Shown: piece by piece, positions 1-9,000 of the stretch
Position numbering within the stretch: position 1 is the stretch's first letter
How the letters are laid out: each line of letters starts with the position of its first letter
NCBI GenBank assembly: GCA_910588185.1
Contig: CAJUQR010000006.1
Location: 1 to 64,000, forward strand
Source of the DNA: an uncultured Peptostreptococcaceae bacterium
GTDB lineage: Bacteria > Bacillota > Clostridia > Peptostreptococcales > Anaerovoracaceae
DNA length: 64,000 nt
Reading direction: 5' to 3'
Notes under the pieces: model-generated
Database searches by the model: none
The model's input: the letters and a program-made list of their open reading frames with translations, nothing else
Told to the model about the DNA's origin: nothing
Position numbers and translations under genes: made by a program

Positions 1-42
1 TTCACATTCCTGTGCTATCTTAATATCGCTCTTATATTCCAT
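1..42 (-). CDS. fhs: Formate-tetrahydrofolate ligase, N-terminal fragment (probable)
   Basis: Only the first 14 codons lie in the window (MEYKSDIKIAQECE), cut by the left edge. The ATG at 42 is preceded by a strong TTAGGAGG ribosome binding site about nine bases upstream, so this is a genuine gene start. The peptide resembles the N-terminus of formate-tetrahydrofolate ligases, which often begin with a short K-x-D-I-x-I-A-Q segment. The enzyme would make 10-formyl-THF from formate, THF and ATP in the cytoplasm. Context fits: the glycine-riboswitch gene lies just upstream and purine synthesis, which consumes 10-formyl-THF, lies in the same window. The assignment rests on 14 residues only. Confidence 0.5.
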   Translation of the reverse strand, partial: MEYKSDIKIAQECE

Positions 43-243
43 CTCTTGACCTCCTAATCATTTTAACTTTTTATATTATCGCAAAAATCATACCAAAATA
101 TATAAATCAAAAAATTTTTTTAAATATGCTCACTTCTCAAGGGTTTTAGCCATGTGACGATAATAACTGTCTACACTCTGCATTAAACATATTTACCAAA
201 AAAGTGGTCAAAATTTCAGCAATCTTTAAACGCATGACCAAAA

Positions 244-882
244 TCAGTCACCAAGTTCTGATTTAGGCAGACTCCATCTAAACTTAGCCGCGCATAAACG
301 CAAAGTTATTATTATTACAGTTCCTGCAAGCATAGATAGCGCCTGTCCAAAGTAAATCCATGCAATGCTTGTAATTGCCGCTCCTATTAGAGAAGCAGTT
401 GCATAAAAATGTTTTACAAATATGTATGGTCGGTCTCCGGCCATAATATCCCTCAAAACACCGCCGCCTACTCCCGTAACAACACCCACAAATATGAGCA
501 AAAATAAGTTGTGTTCAGGAGTCATAACATAAGCAGTTTGTATTCCTACCACCGTAAAAACACCAAGACCTACTGAATCCATAGTCAGCATAGCCAAATC
601 ATAATAATGCGGCTGCTTTAAAAAAATCTTCTGTATCGACGGCAAAAAAATCAAAGTAGCTGTCAATATAGCTATTATAGCATATATTGGATTCAAAAAG
701 GTGATAGGGGGGGTTATTCCTAAAATAATATCTCTGATAACTCCTCCTCCGACAGCTGTGGTTAAGCCTAAGATTATTATACCAAAAATGTCCATTCCTT
801 TTTTGACTCCAAGCATAGCTCCTGATATGGAAAACGCCACAGTTCCTATGATTTCAAATATAAGTAATAAAATTTCAGACAT
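244..882 (-). CDS. UPF0126/TRIC-family membrane protein, probable glycine transporter
   Basis: A 212-residue integral membrane protein of the UPF0126 (YicG/TRIC-like) family. It is an internal duplication of a three-helix unit: GGGVIRD (about 45-51) and GGGVLRD (about 139-145) are the matching glycine-rich motifs in the two halves. The start is the ATG at 882, which has GGGAGG nine bases upstream; a longer frame starting at 900 would bury that site. The mRNA leader is a tandem glycine riboswitch, so the gene should respond to glycine, and family members have been linked to glycine transport. Direction of transport (uptake or efflux) cannot be read from sequence. Confidence 0.82.
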   Translation of the reverse strand: MSEILLLIFEIIGTVAFSISGAMLGVKKGMDIFGIIILGLTTAVGGGVIRDIILGITPPITFLNPIYAIIAILTATLIFLPSIQKIFLKQPHYYDLAMLTMDSVGLGVFTVVGIQTAYVMTPEHNLFLLIFVGVVTGVGGGVLRDIMAGDRPYIFVKHFYATASLIGAAITSIAWIYFGQALSMLAGTVIIITLRLCAAKFRWSLPKSELGD

Positions 883-921
883 AATAAAAGAACCTCCCAA
901 ATAAAAGTTGATTTTTTAAAT

Positions 922-1080
922 CACTCTGTCCTTTTACCTGAAAGATTCTCCGTAACATACGAATTGCTTCATCGGTGGTCACTGCACTTTCCAGAGGGCT
1001 GTCCGCATACGGTCCTTTTGCCTGAGAGTTTTGCACCTTCGGCGACATCCTTTGCTGTTCTCTCCCGTGTACATCTGCCA
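922..1080 (-). promoter_or_regulatory. Tandem glycine riboswitch
   Basis: Read on the minus strand, aptamer 1 (about 1067 to 990) runs from GGGAGAG through CGCCGAAGGTGCAA, CTCTCAGGCAAAAGGAC and CTCTGGA. Aptamer 2 (about 980 to 924) repeats the pattern with CCACCGATGAAGCAA and TTTCAGGTAAAAGGACAGAG. These are the conserved cores of the glycine riboswitch class, with the usual short linker between two aptamers. No T-tract terminator lies between aptamer 2 and the ATG at 882, only about 40 nt with the ribosome binding site, which points to translational control or a mechanism not visible here. Confidence 0.93.
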
Positions 1081-1088
1081 GCATCCAA

Positions 1089-1118
1089 AGTATACCATAT
1101 AAGCCCAGTTGATGTCAA
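1089..1118 (-). promoter_or_regulatory. Promoter of the glycine riboswitch transcript
   Basis: The minus strand has TTGACA (1118-1113), an 18-base spacer and TATACT (1094-1089). Transcription would start near 1082, at the edge of the first glycine aptamer. Confidence 0.75.
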
Positions 1119-1147
1119 AAACGGACTTGCTTTTATAACAGATAATA

Positions 1148-2155
1148 TTATCTGTAGTTATATCTCTTACTTGACTTTTCCAAGTGCTCTTTCATAGCCT
1201 TTCCTGCATCATCTGCATTATGTGTAAGTATACATCCGTATATCTTTTGATGTTCTTCATATATCTGACGGATCTGTTCTTCGTTGACCATTCCTGTACC
1301 GCTTACATGTCTCATCAAATTGCTTATAGTCTGAATCATACTATAAATAACCTGATTTTCAGAACATTCTGCAATGCTTATATGAAAACGCAAATCTCCC
1401 TCCAGAAATTCTTTATAATTTTTTTCCGTATAAGAATTTTGAATTTTATATGTGGCATCGTGAAGTTTGGCAAGTATTTCTTCCTTCTGGCATTGTGCCG
1501 CAAGTTCAGCAGCCTTTATTTCCAGCAAGTTACGTACAGTTATAATGCTATCGATCTGATTGCCGTTTAAAAACAAAGACCATGAAAGAGGAATGATAAA
1601 AAAATTAGTTTCGCTGCTGCTTATATATGTTCCTTGTCCCGGTCTTATATCAATCATACCCATTATTGCAAGAACTTTTAATGCTTCTCTCAGCGATGAT
1701 CTTCCAACTCCAAACAGCTCTGCAAGTTCTCTGTCAGATTGTATTTTATCGCCTTTTTTTAATTCTTTATTAAAAATCTTTTCTGCAAAATACATAGTTA
1801 AACGGTTAACCGTCTGCCAAATTGCTCCCTCCAGCCCACTGTTTATCTGCAACGAATCAGTGCCTTGATTTTTTTCAGGCAGAACCAATTCAATTTTCTC
1901 CAAAAAAGCCTCAGGAGCCATTGAAAAAATCATAGCGTCAATGCCAAGTTTTTGCGCAACGTTAAAAATCACCTCGTTAACACGTGCTCCTCCTCTGGCT
2001 TCCATATTAGACAGAGTTGCCACGCTCATAGATGCCTGTCCATTATTATCTGATAAAAAATTTTGAATAAATTCCTTTTGAGTCATTCTCATGCGTCTTC
2101 TCAAAAGGCGAATATTTTCTTTTTTATTTACTGGGTTCAACCGCTTTTCTTCCAT
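1148..2155 (-). CDS. XRE-like HTH plus GntR/FCD transcriptional regulator
   Basis: A 335-residue regulator with an unusual layout. Residues about 12-75 look like an XRE/Cro-type helix-turn-helix (TQKEFIQNF, then VATLSNMEARG). Residues about 115-180 are a GntR winged helix (SDRELAELFGVGRSSLREAL, then GQGTYIS), and about 200-330 form an FCD ligand domain with likely metal ligands in DLRFH, EEHQ and KEHL. FCD regulators bind organic acids. The gene is the last of the allantoin island and has its own promoter, so it is the obvious candidate repressor or activator of the island, acting at the palindrome at 11000-11021. The effector is unknown; an allantoin pathway acid is an inference. Confidence 0.85.
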   Translation of the reverse strand: MEEKRLNPVNKKENIRLLRRRMRMTQKEFIQNFLSDNNGQASMSVATLSNMEARGGARVNEVIFNVAQKLGIDAMIFSMAPEAFLEKIELVLPEKNQGTDSLQINSGLEGAIWQTVNRLTMYFAEKIFNKELKKGDKIQSDRELAELFGVGRSSLREALKVLAIMGMIDIRPGQGTYISSSETNFFIIPLSWSLFLNGNQIDSIITVRNLLEIKAAELAAQCQKEEILAKLHDATYKIQNSYTEKNYKEFLEGDLRFHISIAECSENQVIYSMIQTISNLMRHVSGTGMVNEEQIRQIYEEHQKIYGCILTHNADDAGKAMKEHLEKSSKRYNYR

Positions 2156-2194
2156 GATATTTTACAAGTCCTTTCTAAGTTCCTTGTCTACATA

Positions 2195-2223
2195 AATATA
2201 TAGCATTTTTTGCAAAAGTGCAA
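2195..2223 (-). promoter_or_regulatory. Promoter of the GntR-type regulator gene
   Basis: The minus strand has TTGCAC (2223-2218), a 17-base spacer and TATATT (2200-2195), about 40 bases before the regulator start codon. Confidence 0.55.
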
Positions 2224-2239
2224 CCACACCTTCAAGTAT

Positions 2240-2275
2240 AAATACCCGCAAGGCCTAAAAGACCAGCGGGCATTT
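2240..2275 (-). terminator. Terminator after carbamate kinase gene
   Basis: A GC-rich hairpin with arms AAATGCCCGC and GCGGGTATTT (one G-U pair) lies just past the carbamate kinase stop and before the regulator promoter. The T-tract is short, so efficiency is uncertain. Confidence 0.55.
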
Positions 2276-2300
2276 ATGGAGGCTATTTGTACTATAGAAA

Positions 2301-3245
2301 TTATTTATAAGTTATTACCGTTCCCGTCTTTCCTTCCAATGCTTCACCTGCTTTTGCAAGAGAAGTTATTATGGCCTTTTTATCTGGGTTAGCCTGAACA
2401 AATTTCATACAAGCTTTTACTTTAGGTAGCATTGAACCAGGTGCAAACTGACCGTCATCACAGTGTCTCTGCGCCTCTTCATATGTCATGTGACTCAAAT
2501 TTTCCTGGTTTGGTTTATTAAAGTTTACAGCTACTTTTTCTACTTCTGTAAGTATAATCAATGCATCGGCTTCAATATTTTCTGCAAGCAGCTCTGCTGC
2601 AAAATCTTTATCAATTACAGCAGCAACACCTTCCAATTCGCCTGTTTCTCTGCGAACTACAGGTATTCCGCCGCCTCCGCATGTTATAACTATTGTGGAG
2701 TCAAAAAGTCTCTTTACGGAATCAAGTTCAACAATTTCTGTTGGAATAGGAGATGCAACTACTCTTCTAAATCCACGTCCTGCATCTTCCTTCACTGTGT
2801 ATCCTTTTTCTTCTACCAACATTTTTGCTTCTGCTTCAGAATAAAAAGGACCTATAGGTTTTGTAGGATTTTTAAATCCCGGATCATTACCATCGACTAC
2901 CATTTGAGTTAAAATTGTAGTAACCGGAGTTGATTTTCCTCTCTTCTTTAAAGCAAACTTTAATGCTTGCTGAAGATGATAACCTATATATCCTTGAGAC
3001 ATTGCGCCGCATACGTCAAATGGCATTGACGGCGTAACATCCTTGGCTGTTTCTGAAGCAAGGAGGATTCTTCCTACTTGCGGTCCGTTTCCATGAACTA
3101 CCGCAAGCTCATATCCTTTTTCTGATAAATCTGCCAATCTCTCGCACGTTTCTTTTACAACTTTAAGCTGAGCTTCTGCCGTTGGCTCTGCTTTGCCTGA
3201 TTGCAGAGCATTTCCACCTAAAGCCACAACAATTTTCTTCGCCAT
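2301..3245 (-). CDS. arcC: Carbamate kinase
   Basis: A 314-residue full-length carbamate kinase of the amino acid kinase fold. It carries GGNAL near the N-terminus, the NGPQVG motif and AAVIDKDFAAELLA in the nucleotide-binding half. The enzyme transfers the phosphate of carbamoyl phosphate to ADP, giving ATP, CO2 and ammonia. As the distal gene behind a carbamoyltransferase and the oxamic transcarbamylase fusion, it should harvest the energy of carbamoyl phosphate released from allantoin. E. coli has an equivalent kinase beside its fdrA-ylbE-ylbF genes. It is separated from the upstream gene by 144 bases holding a long hairpin (3302-3364), which may alter its expression relative to the operon. 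Confidence 0.95.
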   Translation of the reverse strand: MAKKIVVALGGNALQSGKAEPTAEAQLKVVKETCERLADLSEKGYELAVVHGNGPQVGRILLASETAKDVTPSMPFDVCGAMSQGYIGYHLQQALKFALKKRGKSTPVTTILTQMVVDGNDPGFKNPTKPIGPFYSEAEAKMLVEEKGYTVKEDAGRGFRRVVASPIPTEIVELDSVKRLFDSTIVITCGGGGIPVVRRETGELEGVAAVIDKDFAAELLAENIEADALIILTEVEKVAVNFNKPNQENLSHMTYEEAQRHCDDGQFAPGSMLPKVKACMKFVQANPDKKAIITSLAKAGEALEGKTGTVITYK

Positions 3246-3301
3246 ATTAAAAAGTTCCTTTCATTCATAATCTTATGAAAATTCTCTGTCATCTTACTAT
3301 C

Positions 3302-3364
3302 CCTAGCAGCAATACTACAGTTTTAAGAGAAAAATTCTCTTAAAACTGTCTTATATTGCCTAGG
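3302..3364 (-). other. Long imperfect hairpin between operon genes
   Basis: A perfect 14-bp inverted repeat (3317-3330 with 3336-3349, 5-base loop) is extended outward by GCAATA/TATTGC and CCTAG/CTAGG pairing to about 63 bases. No T-tract follows on either strand, so it does not look like an intrinsic terminator. An mRNA processing or stability element, or a remnant of a small mobile element, are possible readings. Confidence 0.6.
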
Positions 3365-3389
3365 AAAATCTATTAGTATGATTATATGA

Positions 3390-4400
3390 TTAACATCCTA
3401 TCATTGAAGCAATGAGAGCCATACGAAGAGGTACGCTGAATCCTATCTGCTTAAAATATAGCTCATGTTCTGTTTTATCTATGTTGAAGTCAAACTCACC
3501 TGCAAAACGAGGCAGTGAATGCATAATTCCTATTGTTTTTCCATACTTTTTCTTTGCTTCTTCTAAAGTTTCCAGCTTTATGTAGTAATTTTTAGCTTTC
3601 TTCATGAAGATTTCACGAGCATCCTGACCCTTTGGAACACTGCATCCAGGAAGATAAACAAGATCACATGACTGAATCAGCTCCTCTTGTTCTTTCTCAG
3701 ACAAATCAAAATGTTCAACATATTTACAGCCTGTAGAATCAAGCTTTTCTCTTATTGTATCAGGTGTACGCAGTTCACTTGGTCCTGAATACACGATTTC
3801 GGCGCCCATACGTGCAAGACCCATCGCAAATGACTGTCCGCTTCTTGCACGAGTAAGGTCAGGTGAAGTTACAAGAACTCTTATTCCCTCAAGAGTTCCA
3901 AGAGCGCGATATGCTGTATACATATCGAGAAGTCCCTGAGTTGGATGCGTAATGTTTCCATATCCACAGCTTATTACAGGAACTGTAGCAGACTTAATAT
4001 CATCAAAAATAGTTGTATCATTAAAATGACGTAATCCGATGATATCTGCGTATTCAGAAACCACTCTCAATGTATCACTTAAAGATTCATCTTTTGCAGC
4101 AGATGAATTGGAAAGTGGATTTGACTCACTTATTACGCTTCCTCCAAGACGGAGCATTGCTGTTTCCGTACTGAATCTGGTACGGGTTGATGGCTGGAAA
4201 AACATAGTACAAAGAACTTTTCCTTTCATCAGTTCAAGACCTGATTTACTGTAAGGCTCTATCATTTCTGCCGCCTTAAATAGACTCATAAGCTGTTCTT
4301 TTGTCATATCAGTAAGAAAGTTGAGATTCTTGCCTCGTAGTCCTGTCTCTTCTAAAGTATCTGCAAGTCTCATTGTTTTAAAATCCTTAGTAATTGCCAT
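3390..4400 (-). CDS. Aspartate transcarbamylase-like carbamoyltransferase of the allantoin island
   Basis: A 336-residue ATCase/OTCase-superfamily protein; the start at 4400 follows AAGGAGG. The carbamoyl phosphate site is intact: STRTR (71-75), a loop with S100 and K103, HPTQ (152-155) and HSLPR (294-298). The acceptor site differs from true ATCase: where E. coli PyrB has an R-x-Q motif that binds aspartate, this protein has PGCSVPKGQD (251-260). So the second substrate is probably not aspartate. Lying between an organic-acid permease and carbamate kinase, it is likely to run in the phosphorolytic direction on a ureido compound. Allantoate (giving ureidoglycine, the AllE substrate) and oxalurate are the candidates; a pyrimidine role is less likely because no pyr gene is near. 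Confidence 0.8.
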   Translation of the reverse strand: MAITKDFKTMRLADTLEETGLRGKNLNFLTDMTKEQLMSLFKAAEMIEPYSKSGLELMKGKVLCTMFFQPSTRTRFSTETAMLRLGGSVISESNPLSNSSAAKDESLSDTLRVVSEYADIIGLRHFNDTTIFDDIKSATVPVISCGYGNITHPTQGLLDMYTAYRALGTLEGIRVLVTSPDLTRARSGQSFAMGLARMGAEIVYSGPSELRTPDTIREKLDSTGCKYVEHFDLSEKEQEELIQSCDLVYLPGCSVPKGQDAREIFMKKAKNYYIKLETLEEAKKKYGKTIGIMHSLPRFAGEFDFNIDKTEHELYFKQIGFSVPLRMALIASMIGC

Positions 4401-4431
4401 AATTATTTCCTCCTTCAAACGCTTTTAAATT

Positions 4432-6042
4432 TTATATACATATCGCAATATACAAGATAAAACCTATCAATAATGTTATTGGCATAGTTATTGCCAACGC
4501 TTTCCTGAGAAGCTTTCCTTCGCTTCCAAGTATATTTGCAGTCGTCGTGCCCAAAATGATTTTACTTGGACTTACAATGCTTCCTATAGCTCCTCCTGCA
4601 GACTGTGCTCCAAGAACCGCAGGCTGATAAACGTCCAGCAATCTGGCAGTTTCCATTTGAAATCCTCCAAACAATATGTTTGAACTCATATTACTTCCCG
4701 TCATGAATGTTCCAAGAAGTCCCACAAAAGGCACTAGTATTACAAAAACTTCTCCCAGCACTTCCGTAATTCCGTTTGCTAATACTGTAGTCTGTCCTGT
4801 TCCATCCATAATTTTTGACATTACAGTAAGACAAATAACAGCAATGCCAGACGGCAGTGTCATAGAAAATGCTCTTGAAAATACAGCCTTTTCCTGTCCT
4901 CTTTCAATCCACACTTTCTTTTTGTAATATATCAAGCCTACAAGGGCAGATACCAAAAGGAACATACTTGCATGCTGAAAAGGTGTAATCGGTGAAAAAC
5001 ATTCTATTGCAGGATTCACATACCCATATCCGGTGGAAGTCTCAGGAAATGAAAATCCAAATGAAATCTTTCCTAAAAACTGCTTAACAGGACCGATCAG
5101 CAATACTATAAGCGTCAGTCCTGAAAGACAAAAATAAGGTATAAAAGCTTGCCCGAGTGTCATATCCGGCAGAGGTCTTTTATCTGTCTTCTCCTCAGAA
5201 ACATTCTCCATAATAGGGCTTTCCTCTATCTTAAATTGGCTGCCGTACAGCCGTGTTCTACTAATAAGCAGTGCCGCAATCATCGATATACACGATGGAA
5301 TAAAGCAAGAGATAGTAGTATTAAACTGAGTAAATAATAATTCTCCGCCCCCTTGAATAATGGAAAAAATCACTACTGCCGGCAATCCCTTTTTAACAGC
5401 ATGCCATTTGCCATAAAACCAGCAAATTATCAAGCCGCCGAATAAATTCCATATCCAGATGAACAATCCTGTCCAAAACGCGGCAGAAAAGTAAGCTTCA
5501 CTTCCCTCTTCAAGACCTACAGTCATGGCAAGAGAATCCCACGCCGCAGCCAGTGTTCCGAATGTATTGCCCCATGCCTGCCCTATAAGAGAAATCAAAA
5601 CTGCCCACATTGGACTTACTCCTATTCCTATCAATAGAGGCGCACCTACAGCAACAGGCACTCCAAATCCCGTAATTCCTTGAAGAAAACTGCCGAATAT
5701 CCATCCCATGGAAAGTATCAATACAAGTTCGTTAGGTATCAACCTCCTCATACCATCCCGTATTACCGCAAAAGCATTAGCCTCACTTCCAACTTGATAA
5801 AGCAATATTGCTGTCCAAACTATGAGCATTATAATAAGAGCATTCCATACTCCCTTACCGCTCTCTGAAAGAACTAATTTTATGTCTGCCTTATAAAACA
5901 ACATCGCTGTAATCACTGTAATAATCAAGCACAGAGGCGCAGCTTTAGTAGCTCCCCATTGCATTTTTAGCATTAGAATCATCAGCACCGCAATAGGAAC
6001 AGCCGCTATTATCCACATAAAAAGATTAGTTGGTATATTCAT
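4432..6042 (-). CDS. L-lactate permease (LctP) family transporter
   Basis: A 536-residue, strongly hydrophobic protein with about 13 predicted membrane segments. The GFGVPVAVGAPLL stretch and the C-terminal GAQSAGGAIGSIVSP stretch are typical of the LctP family, which moves lactate, glycolate and related short acids. Start chosen at the ATG at 6042, seven bases after AGGTGG; an in-frame GTG at 6051 directly abuts the upstream stop. It sits in the operon between the FdrA-YlbE fusion and the carbamoyltransferase. Oxamate, the pathway product, is a close structural analogue of pyruvate and lactate, so oxamate export is a reasonable inference. Uptake of a pathway acid is the alternative. Confidence 0.85.
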   Translation of the reverse strand: MNIPTNLFMWIIAAVPIAVLMILMLKMQWGATKAAPLCLIITVITAMLFYKADIKLVLSESGKGVWNALIIMLIVWTAILLYQVGSEANAFAVIRDGMRRLIPNELVLILSMGWIFGSFLQGITGFGVPVAVGAPLLIGIGVSPMWAVLISLIGQAWGNTFGTLAAAWDSLAMTVGLEEGSEAYFSAAFWTGLFIWIWNLFGGLIICWFYGKWHAVKKGLPAVVIFSIIQGGGELLFTQFNTTISCFIPSCISMIAALLISRTRLYGSQFKIEESPIMENVSEEKTDKRPLPDMTLGQAFIPYFCLSGLTLIVLLIGPVKQFLGKISFGFSFPETSTGYGYVNPAIECFSPITPFQHASMFLLVSALVGLIYYKKKVWIERGQEKAVFSRAFSMTLPSGIAVICLTVMSKIMDGTGQTTVLANGITEVLGEVFVILVPFVGLLGTFMTGSNMSSNILFGGFQMETARLLDVYQPAVLGAQSAGGAIGSIVSPSKIILGTTTANILGSEGKLLRKALAITMPITLLIGFILYIAICI

Positions 6043-6051
6043 CAATGCCAC

Positions 6052-9000
6052 CTATCCTTCAAAGCCAAGTTTTTGGGCATAAGCCAAAACTGCCTTTTCA
6101 AAGCATTCTATAGGCGGATGAACAGTTCCCGCTCCTACCTGTCCGTAACCTGCTTTTTTGTGAGCTATGCCTGTGTTTATTACAGGCGTAATTCCTTTTT
6201 CTACTACTTTGCAGGCGTCTATTCCAAGACAAGTTCCTTTAAAATTCCATGTAGGTATTATAAAGTTAGGATTATGGTCTATGCTTATCTCTTCCATTTC
6301 ATTGCTGGTTCTAAGCGCATCCTCATATCCGCCGGCTCCTACAAATCTCGTAACGGCAGGAGCAGCTATCATAGCCATTCCCCCAACGCCAACAGTCTCT
6401 GTAATTGCACTGTCCCCCATATCAGGGCACGCATCCTCACTGTCATAACCCGTAAAATATAAACCATTCGGCGTATTTACCGGACCTGTAAACCACGCAT
6501 CGCCCATACCTGATATTCTGATACCAAATTCATATCCGTTTCGGCACATGGCAGTTACTACTGTTCCTTCTTTAATAGTTCTCGCGCCATCCATAATGGC
6601 TTTTCCTGTTGCCATCATAATATTCAGGAAGAATTGGTCTGTATCTGACAAGAATTTTATTACATCATACTTATCCTTTTTATCCATTTCCATTGCGCAT
6701 ATGACCGGCGCCATTTCCTTTAAAAATACCAGTGAAGCTGCTATATTCCTCTGATGAAATTCATCTCCCATGGCGATAGCTTTAGCTATTAGAGGATTTA
6801 ACGCAAGTCCTTCCTCCATAGAACGCAAGGCTTTTCCTATAGTAGGGCCAAGCACCTCTGCCATCCAGTGAAGTCTGTCTATAACTTCCTTTGAATATGC
6901 TCCAAAACGCAAAACTTTTCCTATTCCCTCGTTCATAGTGCAATACGCCTTATTACCATCTGTTATATTCTCAACTACGAATACTGCCATGTTAGGAGAC
7001 GTAATTCCTCCCATAGGACCTACAGCATTAACATGATGACACGGTATAAAAGTTATCTGTCCGCTCTCAAGCAATCTTCTGGCTTCAGACTCGTTATCTG
7101 CCCAGCCTTCAAACAAAACTGCTCCGACACATGAACCCTGCATAGGATCAGGCATATTTTCATAAGCTACAGGCGGTCCAGCATGCAATATCACTTTTCC
7201 TTCCTTAAGCTCCGGAATCACTTCCTTTGCACAAACGTTATCACGGAGAACAGGCTGTCCCGAGACTATTTTTGCAATAACTTCCTGATTAGCCTGCAAG
7301 ACCTTATCGTGACTTCTGAGAAATGCCAAAGCTTTAATTAATTTTACGTTACCGCCTGCCGGAGGTGTCCAGTCATACTGCACTGCCTCACAGCCAAATT
7401 CCCGAACAACATCAAAAAAACTTTTTAGACCTATATTTATAATTTTTGGTTTTTCTGACATCAATCTTTTTAATTCTACGGATGCCGGTCTTTTATCAGT
7501 TATCTCTGGCAAATTTCTTTTATGTATTTCTTTTTTTACTTCTTTAATATTTTTTCCTATTATCTTAAGAGCCAAAATACACGCTTTTTTATTATCTTCA
7601 CATACTCTGACGCCGGCATCTTCAAGTTTTTTAACAGCATCATCATATCCTTGAAAATCCTTATCAGTTCCACAGACAGTAGCTACAAAGAACAATTTTT
7701 TTCCTGTCTTACCAATCTTTTCTCTCAGCTCTTGTATAGTGGGAATCAAAGCGCCTGCCATATCTTCATGAGATCCATATCCCAGCATCACATCGAAAAG
7801 AATAACGCCGGTAGAATCATCTTCTATTGCATTTTGCATACATTCTATTCGCTTGCCCGGATCTATCATAGGATGAGGCTTTCCCTTTGTATAAGCATCA
7901 TCACCCAAATCTATTACGATATTACCGTCTATCTGAAGCATATATCCTTCTATATCTTCAGGAGGCGTATCTATATTAAGACCGTCTTTTATCAGCATTG
8001 CCGCTTCATTAGCCAGCGTTCCGCCAGAGTAATATGCCTTAATTGTTTTATTCTGTGCCGCTTCAAAGAACAATTCTTCCTGTTTATAAACACAGTCTTG
8101 TGTTTTCTCTGTCAAAATATCATTGCCTCTCAAAAGATTTACTGCGAGATTAGCTGCTTCACTCAATGTGTAAGCATGATACAGGTTTTCTTCGTGATAG
8201 GTCGGTTTTTCACCCATAAACAAAGTAATCACCGGTTTAGTACACTTTGAAAGCCTATCCATTATCTTCTCTCTGATTTGCTGAGCCGGTGGTTTTGACA
8301 AAACTATAAGGACTTTGACACTATCATCTTCTTCCATAGCATCAATGATATCCAGCATTGTGATTCCTCCGATATCACCGTTCAAATCACGACCTCCTAC
8401 GCCTATAGCATTGGTAACTCCTTCTCCGAGTCTATCTATAATGGTAGTAAGTTCTTGAATACCTGTCCCTGAAGCCCCAATAATTCCTATAGAACCTGAT
8501 GTTACATTATTGGTGAAAGCAATAGGTACGCCATGTATTATTCCGGTACCGCAATCGGGACCCATGACAACCAGACCTTTGTCATGGGCTTTTTCTTTGA
8601 GTGCTTTCTCATCTTCTATAGAAACATTATCACTGAACATGAATACATTTATTCCCTCGTCGATGGCTCTTTCAGCCTCCAAAGCTGCATATGCCCCTGG
8701 GACAGATATGACTGCAAGATTTGCATCAGGAAGCTTTTTAAGAGCATTTTCCCATGATTTCACTCCATAAGTTTCTTTATTTAAGTCATAGTCAGCTGTC
8801 TGTTCTTCAAGAAATTCATCGATTTCTGCCATCATGTTATCTATAATATCTTCGTCAGATACATCAGCAACTATAGCCATATCATTTGCTGTAGCTTCCA
8901 TAAGTTCTTCAGTTGCCAAACCGCTCTGAGTGAATATATCCTTGTTTGCAGGCGTTGCCATCATAATTGAAACTTTGCTTACTCCGTCCATTGCAGAAAT

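Noticed and set aside
875..1084. A 69-codon minus-strand frame upstream of the UPF0126 gene
   Set aside because: It lies entirely within the glycine riboswitch and reads the aptamer as protein; there is no ribosome binding site.
3390..4400. Pyrimidine-biosynthetic aspartate transcarbamylase
   Set aside because: The aspartate-binding R-x-Q motif is missing, no pyrimidine gene is nearby, and the neighbours are catabolic.
8510..8770. Plus-strand frames inside the FdrA-YlbE gene
   Set aside because: They are antisense shadows of a long well-conserved coding frame, without binding sites.
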